Positions 37,943-50,090 of a DNA stretch of 64,000 nucleotides are shown piece by piece (the stretch's first letter is position 1; each line of letters begins with the position of its first letter). Under the pieces are notes generated by a model. The model made no database searches and had not been told where the DNA came from. It saw nothing but the letters and a program-made list of their open reading frames with translations. The position numbers were made by a program, and so were the translations under genes. The stretch covers positions 17,484,001 to 17,548,000 of the forward strand of contig CM059625.1 of the NCBI GenBank assembly GCA_030435675.1, in the 5' to 3' direction. Source of the DNA: Steinernema hermaphroditum (lineage: Eukaryota > Nematoda > Chromadorea > Rhabditida > Steinernematidae).

Positions 37943-40900
37943 TTAAGCGCGCTGACTTACACTTCGGTGGCTCAAGTACAAGGGGGTTGCAGCCTTGTCG
38001 TGATTCCGAGGGACATCGTAGACGCATCGAACGTGTACGTTAGGGGCAATCCACGATAGCAGGTGTGTGGGAACGTCGGTTCGCTGCGAATAATACAGCA
38101 AATTCCAAAATACTATCGGATGGGAGTGCCGCAAGATTGGCTGGTGTAGAACAGTGATGTCGCTCGAGAGCAGTGTTTCGACTTCGCGTCTCAGAACCAG
38201 CGGACTGATGAAGGGCACAGAGATAAAACGAGGATCATCCTGTAATCAATTTCGACGTTCTATTAAAAGGAAAAACACGAGCTTACATCAATCTGTTTTG
38301 TATTTTGTGATGATGTTTCCGCTAAACGTCTTGCGACATCCTCGCTAATCCGAGGCATGTACCAGCTGGTGACTGTTGAAATAGTTTTTGTGACTGCTAT
38401 TGTTAGGGTTGGTACGAAGCTGTGTGTGCAGTAAGGACATTGACTGTTCAGATTTGAGTCATCGACCGTCCAGCCAGCCATAAGATCTTCGTCGAACACG
38501 CAGCTCTTGCAGTTTGGACACTGAGAACAAGAAGAAAGCGCAACGTCAACAACAACCTCAGAGTCGTTCATCGCTCCGCCTGGAAGCGCAAATGAGTTAA
38601 TTGCAGAACACAAACAATTCTAACCTTTCTCGTCAACTTCCCCGAGCAACTCGTTCACGGCGGTCACTACCTCTAGCTGGTCGGCTATCCACCAGTCACT
38701 CTTGAGGATTGAGTATGCTGCACCAGAAGAGAGCTGGTAAGCAGGGTCACTGTGCTCCACCTCCGAGGCCATTAAGTAGACCTCGTTGTCAAGAACCGAA
38801 TCTCTTCCGTAAGACTTATTCAAGTTCTTCACCTCGTTTACAATTAAACTAACACCCTGCTTGAGCCTTGAGATATTTCCACCGTCCTGCATTGCAGTAT
38901 CGTATCCTGAAGTAAGACGGATAAGTGTGCGATTAATAATGATTTGTCGTTACCTTTCAGAGCTTGCTTACGCATTTGACTAACTAGAAAAGTGAAACTA
39001 GGAGAGAACGACATTGACGATTCCGCCGGTTTTTCATTTGATTCCTCGGAATTTGGCATGTCACCTAAATTACTTTTTGCTGCTTTTTGCTCATCATCAA
39101 ACACTTACCAAAAGTTTGACTGCGCATCAACTTCGTAACTATCGGACTTTTCGTCAAGCCTTTCAACCAGGACGAACCAAAAGAAGAAGTCGACTTCTTA
39201 TTCATGGTTTCCATCTTCTTATTAATATCATCCATGTCCTTTGAGAACGGTTTCTTGTTTGTGTGCTCTTCCAGAAACTTCTGTCTGCTCGGACTCATCG
39301 TCATACCGGCACTCATTTTCTTCACGTTATTCAGCGAGCCCTCGTTCGAAGCTGACAAAGCACCTAGTGGGTCCTCCTCATGAAGTTGTGATGTTTCAAG
39401 CGACGTGTCATCGGCCGATGAAATCTCGAACTTGGGGGACGGCGTAGCCGGTGGTGTGGGATCCGATCCTGCTACCTGTAGTTTCGAGTCTTCGAACTGA
39501 GATTCCTCGGCTGACTGCTAAAGACATAATGCTAGCGAATTGCCCAGCACACCCCAATCTTACAGTTGCTTGCGCTTCCACAGGCACTTCCTCAGACCGA
39601 GATGACGCTGACGATTGTGGCCTTTCACCCTCGGGTCTATCCTGCTGCAATATACGAAGGATCCTCTTGAAACGGGAGACGGCAAAAATCGCTATCCGCA
39701 ATTTGTCCCAAGCTACAATAGCCTTGTAGTGCGAACCAGTTGGCCAGTTTGCATGCATGACGGCTCGATGATAGATTCCGTATGTTAAAGCGTTCTGCTC
39801 TAATCCCGCTCGCTGCATTGCTTGAAGTACACGAACAGCCAGCATAGGATGACCATAGTCGCCGCACATTTGAATAAGGATCCGGTAGCAAACTTGGTCC
39901 AAGATCAGAATACCACTTTCTTCCATGCGATTAAGAATGTGGAATGCCAAACGCAGGATTTTCACCTTGTTATTGACAAGTTTCAAAAGTGAAGGTAGCT
40001 GCAGGAACCACAGAGAGTAAGCGTAGAAGAGGAGTACTTTTGCGAAACCCAAAGGGGCATTTTTGCAGTTATTGGCAGCTGTTAGGAACGAACTGCGCAC
40101 TTCCTGTTTGGTTCGGATCGCAGCGCATCTACCACCTAAATCGTATAACGAATAACAAAAACTAGGCTGGTAAAATACCTCGTTCAATCGGTACATTTCC
40201 CGTAATATGGCCCCGGATATCGAGATTCAGGTTGTCGATGCCAAACAGTTCAGGATTGAATGTTGAGGGGAATAATTCGTATTGAAATCTCTGTTCGCTT
40301 CCATCACTGTTTAGCAGTGGTTCGGGAGGGGCAACGAAAACTGTATGATTTGCGTTTTGGTAATTATCTTGGTCTAGAAAGGAAATCTCTCCTCGATCAT
40401 CTAGAACGAAAGGAATGACCATTGACAAATACAAGCAATATGTTACCCGTGGAAACAATTTTGTGGATACAGTCGTCGAAGAACGCGTTGTAAGCATTTC
40501 GGTCCGAAACAAACGACCTTTCCTCTATGAAGCGAATGAAGCATTGTGTGGCGCTGAATTTCTTGAAGAATTCACTTGCTGACTTATCACGACTTTTTAA
40601 GAAAGACTCCAGGTCAAACAGCGAGCCGGTATCTGTCGCTTTTACGTCTTTCGGGGCGCTCATGATTGGGCGAAGGTGGTTGGTGTAGCCATCCATCAAA
40701 CTTCCCATAAAACGCAAGAAGGCGTCCTGTACTCCAATCTCTATGTTCCTCCGCTTCTTTTGGATTTGTTGGTCAACGTCGATTGGAGTGAAATCTTGGT
40801 TCTTCTTAAGAGCGATAACATTGAATTCCTCCTGATGTAGCTTCCGGAACAGCGCCTCCAGAGTATTCCGTAACTGTTTCGTAGCCTTCTTGGGCAGTAG

Positions 40901-42677
40901 ACTGAGTTTTATGGACTGGCGCGCCGTGGAATGGCTGATAGTTTGCGTATCCAGGTCGAAACAGGTAACGTCTGACGGCGGGTCCTCGTACAGATCGAAG
41001 TACCTTAAGTGCTGTTATTGAACGCGGAGTTACTTTAGTCACTGGCAGACCTTGAGTCAACACCGGCAATGAAAGGTGTCGGTGCATGCAGAACTCCAGC
41101 TAAGGCTAGAGGGCACTGAGGAATATAGGGACATTGCCAGTGGAATGGGAACATGAGGGCGCACAGCGATTCTGATACTGCCGTTAAAAGCCATGATCGC
41201 AGAGAATGTACCAAAATCTGCAATATAATCCTCTTTGGTAATTTCGTATGCAACGGTAATCTTTACCTTTTGTTCGAGAAGTGCGAGTAGCATCAGATAC
41301 ATGAGATTCTCGGGACCAAGCACCTTCAGTGTGTCAAAAAAGGCGGCACCCGAAAGAGGAAGCTGGCTGTCATCGTGACTTTCGAAGCAAACCGTTTCGT
41401 TACCCAGTTGCATAAGAACCCGTGGGCGTCGTGCAATAGGAAAAGGCACCTCGTACATCTGAACAACTGTAAGTAGTACTAATGGTAACATCGAAACGTC
41501 ATACCAAATGCGAAACGTATCGCTCTATGGGTATTGAGTAAGAACCGCTTAGCGACATACGATAAACATGAAAAAGGAAACGCTTAAAAGCGCTGAAGAA
41601 GGGATACCGGGAGATTATACATATGGACTTATTGACGTGGAAAGTCATCTGAAAGTAGCTTTTGTGACTTTATGAGTTTGACCAAGATGCACTAACCTCA
41701 TCAGCAGGATCATTTGTTGGTGTGGAATCGTCGACGGCTCCTTGTCCTCGGACATCACCGCCAAGCTCCAACTTATCCAATTGGTCATCGGTAAGTTTTC
41801 CCTTGTACCGTTCGTAAAACGACACAGATGCGCCGTAGTACTTCGTGGAGCTCTCGTCAGTGAGAACAAAGGTACTGAAATTGCGATCTGGTGGTTGACA
41901 TTTCTCGGGCCAACACTCGATGACAGCGCCCATTGGAAGGCAAAACATGGGTACGTTGACCGCTAGTGGAAAGTCCACGTCCTTCGGGAAGCTATCCAGT
42001 ATGGCTGGTTTGTAAGCGATGCGCTTTGAGGAACCTTGTGATTTTTTGTAGCATAAGTAGACATCACTACCCACCATTCCCTGAAATGTTTTTTACTTGG
42101 AGTGTTTTGTCCACTCACTTACCCGATTTAGATTTTTACTGATTTTGTAGTAAGTATGCGGCGGCGTCTCTCCCTTGTTGGCCAGAATCACGCAAATGTG
42201 TGTAACGACTAGTTGGTTCGGTGGACTATTGGCTGGCGCACGCCGAAAGTTGAGGAAAATACCCTGTGAGGCGTTGTTTACGTTCGCCGAGCGGCCAAAG
42301 GGAGTTGTTGTTACGGTATTCGAATCGACCATTGGCTTTTCGCCACGGGATTCGTCCAAAACACCGATATCAACAATCGGCGGCTTGTGATAACCACGTC
42401 GGTAACAAAGGAATACTGAGGGTGTTCGAAGAGATCCATGATTCAGATCAGCAGGATGGCCTAGTGGGGTGGTGTCGATGCATTCAAATCCATCGGGTAC
42501 GGTTTCACCGAGTCCGGGGAATATGACACATATATCAGTGATTGGAGCTAATGGCTCGGTGACTTTGCAGCCGCATTCTTGCGCAGAAGGAGTGAGCTCC
42601 TCGGCATCAGGAGCGAGACCGACAACGGCGAAGTACTCGAGCAGTCGCCGGTCACCTTCAACCACCGACTGATTCAT
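37943..42677 (-). CDS. DENND4: DENN domain Rab exchange factor of the DENND4/Crag family
   Basis: Likely a guanine-nucleotide exchange factor for Rab GTPases of the Rab10/Rab11 group in secretory traffic, as for fly Crag and human DENND4. Thirteen exons join in phase to 1,394 residues: 42123-42677, 41697-42080, 41505-41648, 41267-41458, 41051-41217, 40447-41003, 40179-40400, 39564-40135, 39109-39517, 38954-39064, 38625-38906, 38287-38579 and 37943-38239. An N-terminal MABP domain ([34 protein letters not shown]) is followed by uDENN (CWPEKCQPP), cDENN ([29 protein letters not shown]) and dDENN parts. Then come a PPR-like helical stretch ([19 protein letters not shown]) and a Cys-pair region (CPNCKSC...CPYC). 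The 3' end is the weakest part, since a GTAAGT at 37955-37960 could be a donor to a short further exon. Confidence 0.88.
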
Positions 42678-44087
42678 AGTACTGACGACGTTTTTAATAG
42701 GCGTTAAAGTCAGAAATAGGCTTACTCAGACATTCTAAACCTGAAAACAGGGACGTGAGGGGAAGGGAGAATTAAGAGTCACGGCGGCCAAGCAGCGCAT
42801 TGTTTTGCGCCGTGCTGTTCCAAACAACGCCTGCTTTCATAAATCCATCCGATGGTCATGTGACAACAAGGGGGCGTAGAAAGCAGCATATGTAGGATTA
42901 ATGAAATGAAAATGTGCGCGCTGGAAACTTAATGAAAATCGGCACACGATCGGAGAAGTCACAAGCGACGCTCGCGCAATGAAACTTCACACTCCGCTTT
43001 ACTATATTATAAACAAAACGATGGAAATAAAACTTGCATTCTTAAATTCACACATTATGATGGAGAAGTGTGGCAATATGTGAACGAAATACATGTGAAG
43101 GATCAGTGAAGAATCAACTGATCCTGTGATCACCGTATTGCAATGTCTCCACATATATCACGCCACCAGAATCATGATCTCACAGTTAATGCAACGTTCA
43201 TTCATTGAAAAACTGCGCGCTTCTACCTTTACATGCAGTGGACTAGTGCACCAGCTCTAGCATCGGAACGGAAGACTAAATCGCATAAACGAAGCGAAAC
43301 GCTGGTAACGCCGAGAACGCGGAAGACAGAATTTGGAGCGAAGAGGTGCCAAAGCACGTTCAAAAAGTCACAGACTCGTAAGCGTGTTTATCGTTGGCGA
43401 GCTGAGCGATCGGTTCTCGCTCGCCGCGCACAGAATGACAAACAAACGCGCAATTCAATAAAATTCGCTGGTTCAGAAGTACGTTGCAAAAATATTTCTC
43501 ATCACTCGCCGACCATACCGTTGCGAGTATACCGACTGAGCGACGCGGTCTATGCATCTCTAGTCCGATTCACACGATTGCCTCTTCCGTTGACTCACCG
43601 TTTTTCAGTTTTGCTTTTATACGTCATACTGCTACTTTTTACCGCCGGAAGTAGGCGGAAGCAAATGGCCATGTGCGTAGACTAGTGGAAATCGTAAAAG
43701 CGGGTCAGTTTTATGCATTTCTCTGAATTTCTGAGCGCATTTTTTTATTTCATCAACCTCACACTGATTATTGATTATGGTTTCACTATAGTTGGCGTTT
43801 AATATTGATTTGCTGCTTCCATCCTTGCGACTTATTACGGGCTCCCTCATTTTCCGAGGCAGGCAGCCGAAGGTCTGTTAGGGATTTGTTGTCATATATG
43901 CATCAGTCGCTATCGTGTCTTGTGCTTCAGGCGCGTCGTCGTATATGCTCGCGCGACATTTTCATTTTTCGCCTCTACTTCTTTCAAGGCGCTCTGATGA
44001 AACTTCGCTACATCAATTTTGTATTCGAGAATTGAGGTAGTGGAAGTACACACACGTTAGCGTCATACCTTGTTCAATGAAATGCTT
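42678..44087. other. Divergent intergenic region between DENND4 and dynactin p62
   Basis: This region separates two genes transcribed away from each other and should hold both promoters. A 150-codon plus-strand frame at 43233-43685 is very basic, resembles no known protein and has no clear splice context. I treat it as chance. No repeat or RNA gene was recognised. Confidence 0.45.
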
Positions 44088-44113
44088 TTCAATTTTCAGG
44101 TTCAATTTTCAGG
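44088..44113 (+). promoter_or_regulatory. Duplicated splice (likely spliced-leader) acceptor before dnc-4
   Basis: The 13-base unit TTCAATTTTCAGG occurs twice back to back (44088-44100 and 44101-44113). Each copy carries a TTTTCAG acceptor. The second AG ends two bases before the dnc-4 ATG at 44115. No exon is evident upstream, so spliced-leader addition is the simplest reading. Confidence 0.6.
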
Positions 44114-44114
44114 C

Positions 44115-45790
44115 ATGAGCTTCTTGCTGAATACGAAACGCGTGAAGTATGAATGTTCCTGTGGCCAGTGGCTCCCCTTGGACTCCTTGTACTTTTGCCG
44201 TAGTTGCGTAAAGCCGAAATGTAACTTCTGCGCCATCGATCAGATTGACATCACATACTGCCCGACGTGCCTTGAGAATGTGCCGCCTGGAGATGCTAAG
44301 AGTCGGCGACACCAGTGCCAGACATGCAACTTGTGTCCGTTGTGTGGTTAGTTGCTGTCGATGGCAACAGTAACGTAAACATTCTCATAGACTCAAATCT
44401 GGCTACAAACATGGAGGGAGACTTATATCATCTAAGGTGTGGTACATGCAAGTGGACGACTCGGGATGCTGAGCTTGCGGATCAAGCAAAATCGGCTGAA
44501 TGGCCGCAGCACCTTCACCCATACGACGATCTGCTGAATAGTGCGTTGGAGCAGCTGAGATTGTATTCATCGCGTGAGAAAATTCAAAAGGATAAGGTTA
44601 AATACACAAACAAAAGGTACAACGCTCGTACATAACTGCCTCTAATTGTCTTCTAATTCCTAGACGCTCGAACCTTGGAACTCTGAACATTGATCGTTAC
44701 AATTTGCAAGGATTGTACAACGCCAGACGTCGAACACTTTTGGAACCACTTCAACCAATGGTTCGTGGTGTTGAACCGACAGAAGACGTACCAGGTGCAC
44801 TTTCGCATTATGGTCCAGTTAATGTTTTTCCATTTGCAGAACTTGACGAAGGTGTGTTCACTTCGTCTTTCTGCGAAACGAAGACGTTGGGGCAAACGAT
44901 GACTCAGCTGTTTGCAATGGACCAGCCATTGTATCCGAACCGTACGAAGCTGGCTGGGAAGCGCGTGGTTCGATGCTCCGATTGCGAGAGGCCTTTGTAC
45001 AAGCCGGAATACAGCCCAACATCCATAAAATCGAAGATTCAGGTTGACGGCACCAAGTTTGGAAAATACATCAAAGCGCTTTCTTTTCAGATGCTAGCGA
45101 TTGAATTTACTCCTGACATAAGAATCTCTCGTGAAGTTAATTTGGCTGGTGATCAAACGTCGTATGTGTTCTTATCCGTGTGCAACATTTGCATCACGCC
45201 AGTACAAATCAAGATGGTTCCTCTAAGTAGTGAAGATGACAAGACGCTGGTACAGGTAAATACTATTGATTATTAAGCTGCCCACCGGAGCCATCACCCA
45301 TTATTTGTATCTATTCACTGGATACTATTGATCCAGTATCCGCTGTTGAATTTTTCCATAGTTCGGGATTTCCGTAATCTGATTGCGTGTTGAGTATCGA
45401 TGAAAATTGGTCTAAAGCTTTTCATCCGAAAAAGAGGCTGTACTAACAAAAAAATTGGAATACCTGCTCAATCACCCACTTCACTGTCATAATTGATTTT
45501 AGTGCGAAACTCCTTCCATCGAATTCACGTTGTTGAACAAGGACGACGCGGCGGATATTAATGCTAGAGCTCTAACTCCAACTGAGGAACCTTCCGGCTG
45601 TTGCTTTGTATTCAAGAGTCGTCACAGGGTTGGATTACGTATTAGTGTCAATGCGAAGCCAGGCAACGCTGACAATTTCTTGTGCTTCCAACTGAATTAC
45701 TTGAATAAGTCCGTCGCTACGGAACAAGAAAAGCAGAACAACTGGATTTCAACACGTGTAAAGCTTTCACTTGGTAGCACGGAAGCATAA
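44115..45790 (+). CDS. dnc-4: Dynactin subunit 4 (p62)
   Basis: This is a pointed-end component of dynactin, the complex that couples cytoplasmic dynein to cargo and to the Arp1 filament. Four exons (44115-44346, 44391-44616, 44664-45255, 45503-45790) join in phase to 445 residues. The N-terminus holds the family's zinc-binding cysteine array: YECSCGQWLPLDSLYFC, CVKPKC, YCPTC, then CQTCNLCPLC. It is followed by YHLRCGTCKWTTRD, typical of p62. A later pair of Cys motifs is CSDCERPLYKPEYSP. Vertebrate p62 has about 460-467 residues, so the protein is complete. The ATG lies just after two tandem acceptor sites. Confidence 0.93.
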
Positions 45791-46280
45791 TTTCAGATAA
45801 AGCTTGACAGTAATTTATTATATGTTGCTTCGATCTGGTATTTCAGTAAAGTATTCAACGCTGCCCTTTTTATTGATTTGTATGAATCCCGGGAAGGGAA
45901 TGTTTGCTTGCCGTCACTTTCAATCTCTTTCAGCGTTAGCTATTTAGCTGCCTCAGTACCGCTTATTCTCTAACGAAGAAGAGCTAGGACAAGGAAAAGC
46001 CAGAAGATTACTTTCCACGAACCGGGCTCTAAAGAATATTTCCCTAGCATCATTGTGGGTTGGGACATCTTAGATCCAAAATGTCTTAATCATCAACAAT
46101 CGGTCTATTACTCCTGCGCATGTCGCGCTCTTCCTACACTCCCCCTCACTGCTTCGCCGATCGATTGTCGGCGTCGAGCCACTGCTGCGGCAGCTTTGTG
46201 ACAAGTCGCCGCGACTGCCGCCGCGAGAGCTGGTCGTGGTAGTACGTTTATATACAAGAATCCGTGTACTCGGCGGCGAA
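45791..46280 (+). promoter_or_regulatory. dnc-4 3' flank and promoter region of the R7BP-like gene
   Basis: The 490-bp spacer holds the dnc-4 3' UTR, then a GC-rich stretch (about 46130-46230), then the TATA-like run TTTATATA near 46247-46254, about 27 bases before the next ATG at 46281. With so short a leader, the TATA-like run could also belong to an untranslated region, so its role is uncertain. Confidence 0.4.
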
Positions 46281-46909
46281 ATGGCGGCAAAACTGCGACA
46301 ACACTCGTTGTCGTCGGTTCGGAAGCTGCAGGAGGTAAGCGGATTCCGCGTCTAGGCTCGCGCAGAGCGGAATTTTTCAGCTGGTGAACGACTGTAACGC
46401 CCAGTTGGCATCATTCCGCAGTGTTGTTCAGTGCATAGGCACAAGTGCCGACAACTCTCAGCTTCGCAAAGATCTCGATGCCAGCGCGCGGGCGTGCATT
46501 CGGTCATGTGAAGCGTGTACTGCCTGTGTCCTCCCTCAAGTAAGGCACGAAGGTGAGCGTTAGCCACTTGAACATTTCCGTTGTACGTTCGCTTTTTCGA
46601 ATTACAGGAGTGGAATTCACACGGAATGCCAGTCAATACATCGGTTGTGTGAGCGCCATCGTAATTGAAATGAAGAGGTGCGAAGCGCTCGAGGCTACGT
46701 TCCCGGCATCAGACGGAATCGAGCCGGCAATTTCAGCCGAAAACGTAAAAACGATGGAGGAAATGCTTGAGAACCTTGAAAATTTAATAACAGTACATTT
46801 CTCAACGAGCGAATCCTCGCCTGCGGAAAAGGTCGTTCCTCACCGTAGGTCCACAACCACATGCCACTTACAATGCGTGTGCTCAAAATTAAAAACGAGC
46901 TACGCATGA
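46281..46909 (+). CDS. rsbp-1: R7 RGS-binding-protein-like (RGS7BP/RSBP-1 type)
   Basis: Probable membrane anchor for R7-class RGS proteins, which speed GTP hydrolysis by neuronal G-alpha-o. Three exons (46281-46334, 46381-46552, 46608-46909) join in phase to 175 residues. The pattern fits this small family: a helical start (RKLQELVNDCNAQLASFR), then LRKDLDASARACIRSCEAC, a middle helix (YIGCVSAIVIEMKRCEAL), an acidic linker, and a C-terminus with several Cys and basic residues (CHLQCVCSKLKTSYA). Such a tail suits the palmitoylation and polybasic anchoring known for R7BP. The family call rests on remembered similarity and overall pattern. Alternatives would be another small helical adaptor. 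Confidence 0.6.
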
Positions 46910-47195
46910 CGAGCCTAGAAAAAAAGATTACAAACTGAATCAATTGCCAGAGATATCCAGAGAAGTTATACTCTATATACCCCATATACTCGCCTGTGAT
47001 TGTATTCTTGCGCAATCCCTAGACAATGTGCCCTCATAAGTTAGACTGTAGGTTGTTGTATTCGCGGTAGCCCGTACGAATTGCTAGCTTCCTGCAAAAT
47101 AGCGTAACGTTGCTCAGGTCAAATTTTGTATTTCACTTAATATACATTTCATCGCCTAAATAAAAGACCGATAGAACATAACACACGAGACAACA

Positions 47196-47650
47196 TCAAT
47201 CTGCTACAAGACTTATCTTCCTACGGTCAGCGCCGGAAAGTTTCATTTCCCTACGCATGCGGTCACGTTCCATCATCTCCTCCTTCCGTCCTTCGATTAC
47301 CGTACCTTTGACGTAGACGAACGCGGTGAATCCGATAATGATTATGAAGGCAAATGATACCCATATGTTACGGTGCGAACGGTCCAGCTTCCAGCTGTCG
47401 ACAAGCTCCGATCTGTAATTGAATCTTTGCTTCACACCACCGACAACTTCCTCGTGCACTAAATAGAATAAAAACGGATAAATAGAGGCTGTACAGTGGA
47501 TAACACACCTCGCGGATTCGAAGCACTCGGTCGGACAGTTTCGTTTGCTGGCTTTGCGGTAGATTGACAGCGATATCCGGTGAAGGCCAACCCGCGGCGA
47601 GAGGATGTAAAGGCCACCCGACTTAAAGCCGACCGTAAAACAGAAGCCAT
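47196..47650 (-). CDS. Small single-pass protein, probably mitochondrial
   Basis: I do not recognise the family. Two exons (47509-47650 and 47196-47458) join in phase to 134 residues. The N-terminus is Arg/Ser/Ala-rich with no acids (MASVLRSALSRVAFTSSRRG...RCQST), a textbook mitochondrial presequence. One membrane helix follows near residues 85-105 (IWVSFAFIIIIGFTAFVYV). The C-terminal tail is very charged (EGRKEEMMERDRMRREMK). This shape is common among inner-membrane assembly factors and small respiratory subunits, but I cannot name it. The gene is convergent with the R7BP-like gene, with stops 286 bp apart. Confidence 0.7.
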
Positions 47651-50090
47651 GCAACCTATAAAGAGACAATAAAGTTAATTAATCGGAAAAAGACGCGCTT
47701 GGGACGGCAGCTACTGTTCGCGAAAGTCACCGCGCACAACTCTGCCCTGATAAGTAAAATAACGCCGCCGGGCGCGACATGAGGAAGCACCGTATGCAAC
47801 ATTTGCCGTTTGAAATATGGCCGTGGTGGGACCAAGTGCAAAAGATCGAGTGCCAGCAAAGATGCTTTTCAAGAAGACCACATACACAATGTCCGAAAGC
47901 AACACACTCACAATGTCCGAAAGCAACACGTTATGAGGAATGAAAACATGCGGTGAATGAGAAGGGCAGAAACATGAAACTCATTCGGAAAACAATTGGG
48001 AAAATGTTACAAGGTGCAACATACGTGCATCTGTTTTATTTTTCTGTTCGAATCTATACAGGGAAGCGAGCATAATTTAAAAGGGTATAGTGTTTACATG
48101 GTTGCAAATGAACCCTATTCGAGTGTTCGCACTTGACACAAATGGATCTGTGGTGTGAATTCCAACCAAGTTCGTCAGCAGCAAATGAGGTGACAGAAAC
48201 GAGCCATTGAGATTGAGCCATTAAGAAGTTCAAACGATGTCGATCGTTGTAAAGCTCATTTTGATATTATGAGTAGGCAAACATTGCGTGTTTCAGCTTT
48301 TATATATGGTCTTCGGGAAAAAACCATTATTTTCGACTCGGAGGGGAATCGACCTGGGATGTCATATAAGATTTCCGTAAGTTAGCCATAGCGACTTCAT
48401 TTGTAGATTTCTATTTTTCGAATCGCTTCGAATATTGTTTGTTTTTCCGATTTATATTTCCGTATCAATGGTTTTATGCAGTGCATGAGGTCTCATATAT
48501 GCCAAAAGAAGAACAAAGTAAAAAAACCGAGGCCGGAAGAACAAAAACGCCACAGCCGCCGATGTTCTTCTGGTTTCGGTTCAGCTGACGAATCCGAATA
48601 AAATGCAGCGTCCCCTTAAGTTCGTGTTGGTGCCGATGTCGCGAAGAGCTGAAGTCAGCCGACAATTTTCTTGGTGACACGGTGGAACTACGGCTCCCTG
48701 GAATCCCAGGCCTTCTGGGAGTCGGATCATTGCGTCAACAACGACAGCTGAGGAGAACCGCGCACGCAACTCATTTGAGGGACCTCAGAGAAAACGACCC
48801 GACCGATCGCCATCGACACCAATGAAAACTTCCTGTTCTTACATATCTTTATGTCGAGTTTTCTGAACAAGTGAGGAACTGAGGGTTTTTAAAAAACCAT
48901 TTTTAGAGTAATGGTCCCACAGTTTGAAAGAACAGCAAAGCCTTATTTTGTTTGTTTGTGCACTTGATAATGGTAGGTGTTTGCAGAAATAAGGTTCCTA
49001 GCGGATCTTAATGCAATTGGATCTTATTCAAACACATAACTGAATAATATTTCGTCGAAGAATAAAATGCCTATGGTTTTTTGTTATTTAAACAGGCGTT
49101 ATGCAGCGCTTTATGCTTTTCACACGGTGGTTTTCGGACCATCGATTCACAACAGGTTGTCTGCTTGCCTGAATTTGAGAAAAGAATGTCCAGGAAATAC
49201 AAAAATGTTAAAAGCTTTTGGATCGTCTGGCTAAACTTCTGCTTCGATGTCAGTCCCGAATTAGTCCATTAGATCAAGGAACCAATGTTGTTGACTCTAA
49301 GTTGTTTATGAAGCTGAGTGAAGGAAAACATTCCAAGATAACGTCATCTCACCTAACAAAACTAAAGGTTATGTGGTCAATCCCTCCGTTTCGTGTACTT
49401 TCATGTTCGTCACATAACATGGCTTTCAATTTAGAGGACAAGTTGCTCACTTAGTGATTGGCTAGAGTCTCCGCAATAGATAGGAAGTAATTCCTTCATC
49501 TTATTAAGAGACATCGTTTAGCTCCATTTTCTGCAAACATCTATCAAAAAAGTGTGCACGTGACGAGTTGAAGGGTCGAAATTGTTGAAAAGAAACAACG
49601 GAACAGAGGTACCATTGCAATTTGTCGTTGTTTGTACTCTTCACTTTAGTTTTCTTATACGGAAGGAAAACACCTGTGGAGACGAATACTGTACTGTTTG
49701 TTGAACCAATGCGAATTGCTCAAAAATGTGAATTGTTGCACTATCCTGTGTTGGTTAAAATTAGAAAGGCTGACGTCGCTCGACGTCGCAAGAATCATCC
49801 GACTTTCCCAGCAATTGTGAATAGTTCATATAAAAGACAAAAAAAGACGCCAATGTTCTGGTGAAAGCGGATTTCGCCTTCGCGGGATTCTGGGAATTTC
49901 CCACATCTTTGCAAGCCTGAGAACCTTCACGAATAATTCTTCACTGTCAGCTCTGTCCATCATGTGATGGAACAACCTAGAAAAATAGTCAAAGCGGAAA
50001 GGACGTATTTATGCGCCTTCATAGATATACACTCGAACATTGTTTTGGTTTCATATATAGACGTACAAAATAAATAAGGCTCCCCATGTG
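47651..50090. other. Intergenic region; no gene supported
   Basis: This 2.4-kb stretch has only short frames. A somewhat GC-richer patch at about 48470-48790 is open on the minus strand in two frames (about 62-68 codons), without a recognisable domain. A 21-bp direct repeat lies at 47885-47929. The rest is AT-rich and featureless to me. Confidence 0.4.
47885..47929. repeat. 21-bp direct repeat pair
   Basis: The unit CACAATGTCCGAAAGCAACAC occurs at 47885-47905 and again at 47909-47929, separated by three bases. It lies just 5' of the small mitochondrial gene on its coding strand. It is probably a local duplication and could be a doubled factor-binding site. Confidence 0.7.

Noticed and set aside
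37930..37960. Possible extra intron and exon at the DENND4 3' end
   Set aside because: A join in phase exists, but the intron would be only 31 bases and the added residues do not look like the family. I kept the stop at 37943.
43233..43685. 150-codon plus-strand frame with a hydrophobic stretch near its end
   Set aside because: Very basic composition, no known domain and no splice or leader context. It lies in the promoter region between two divergent genes.
48470..48790. GC-richer patch with open minus-strand frames
   Set aside because: Two frames stay open but neither shows a domain, a signal peptide or a good start context.
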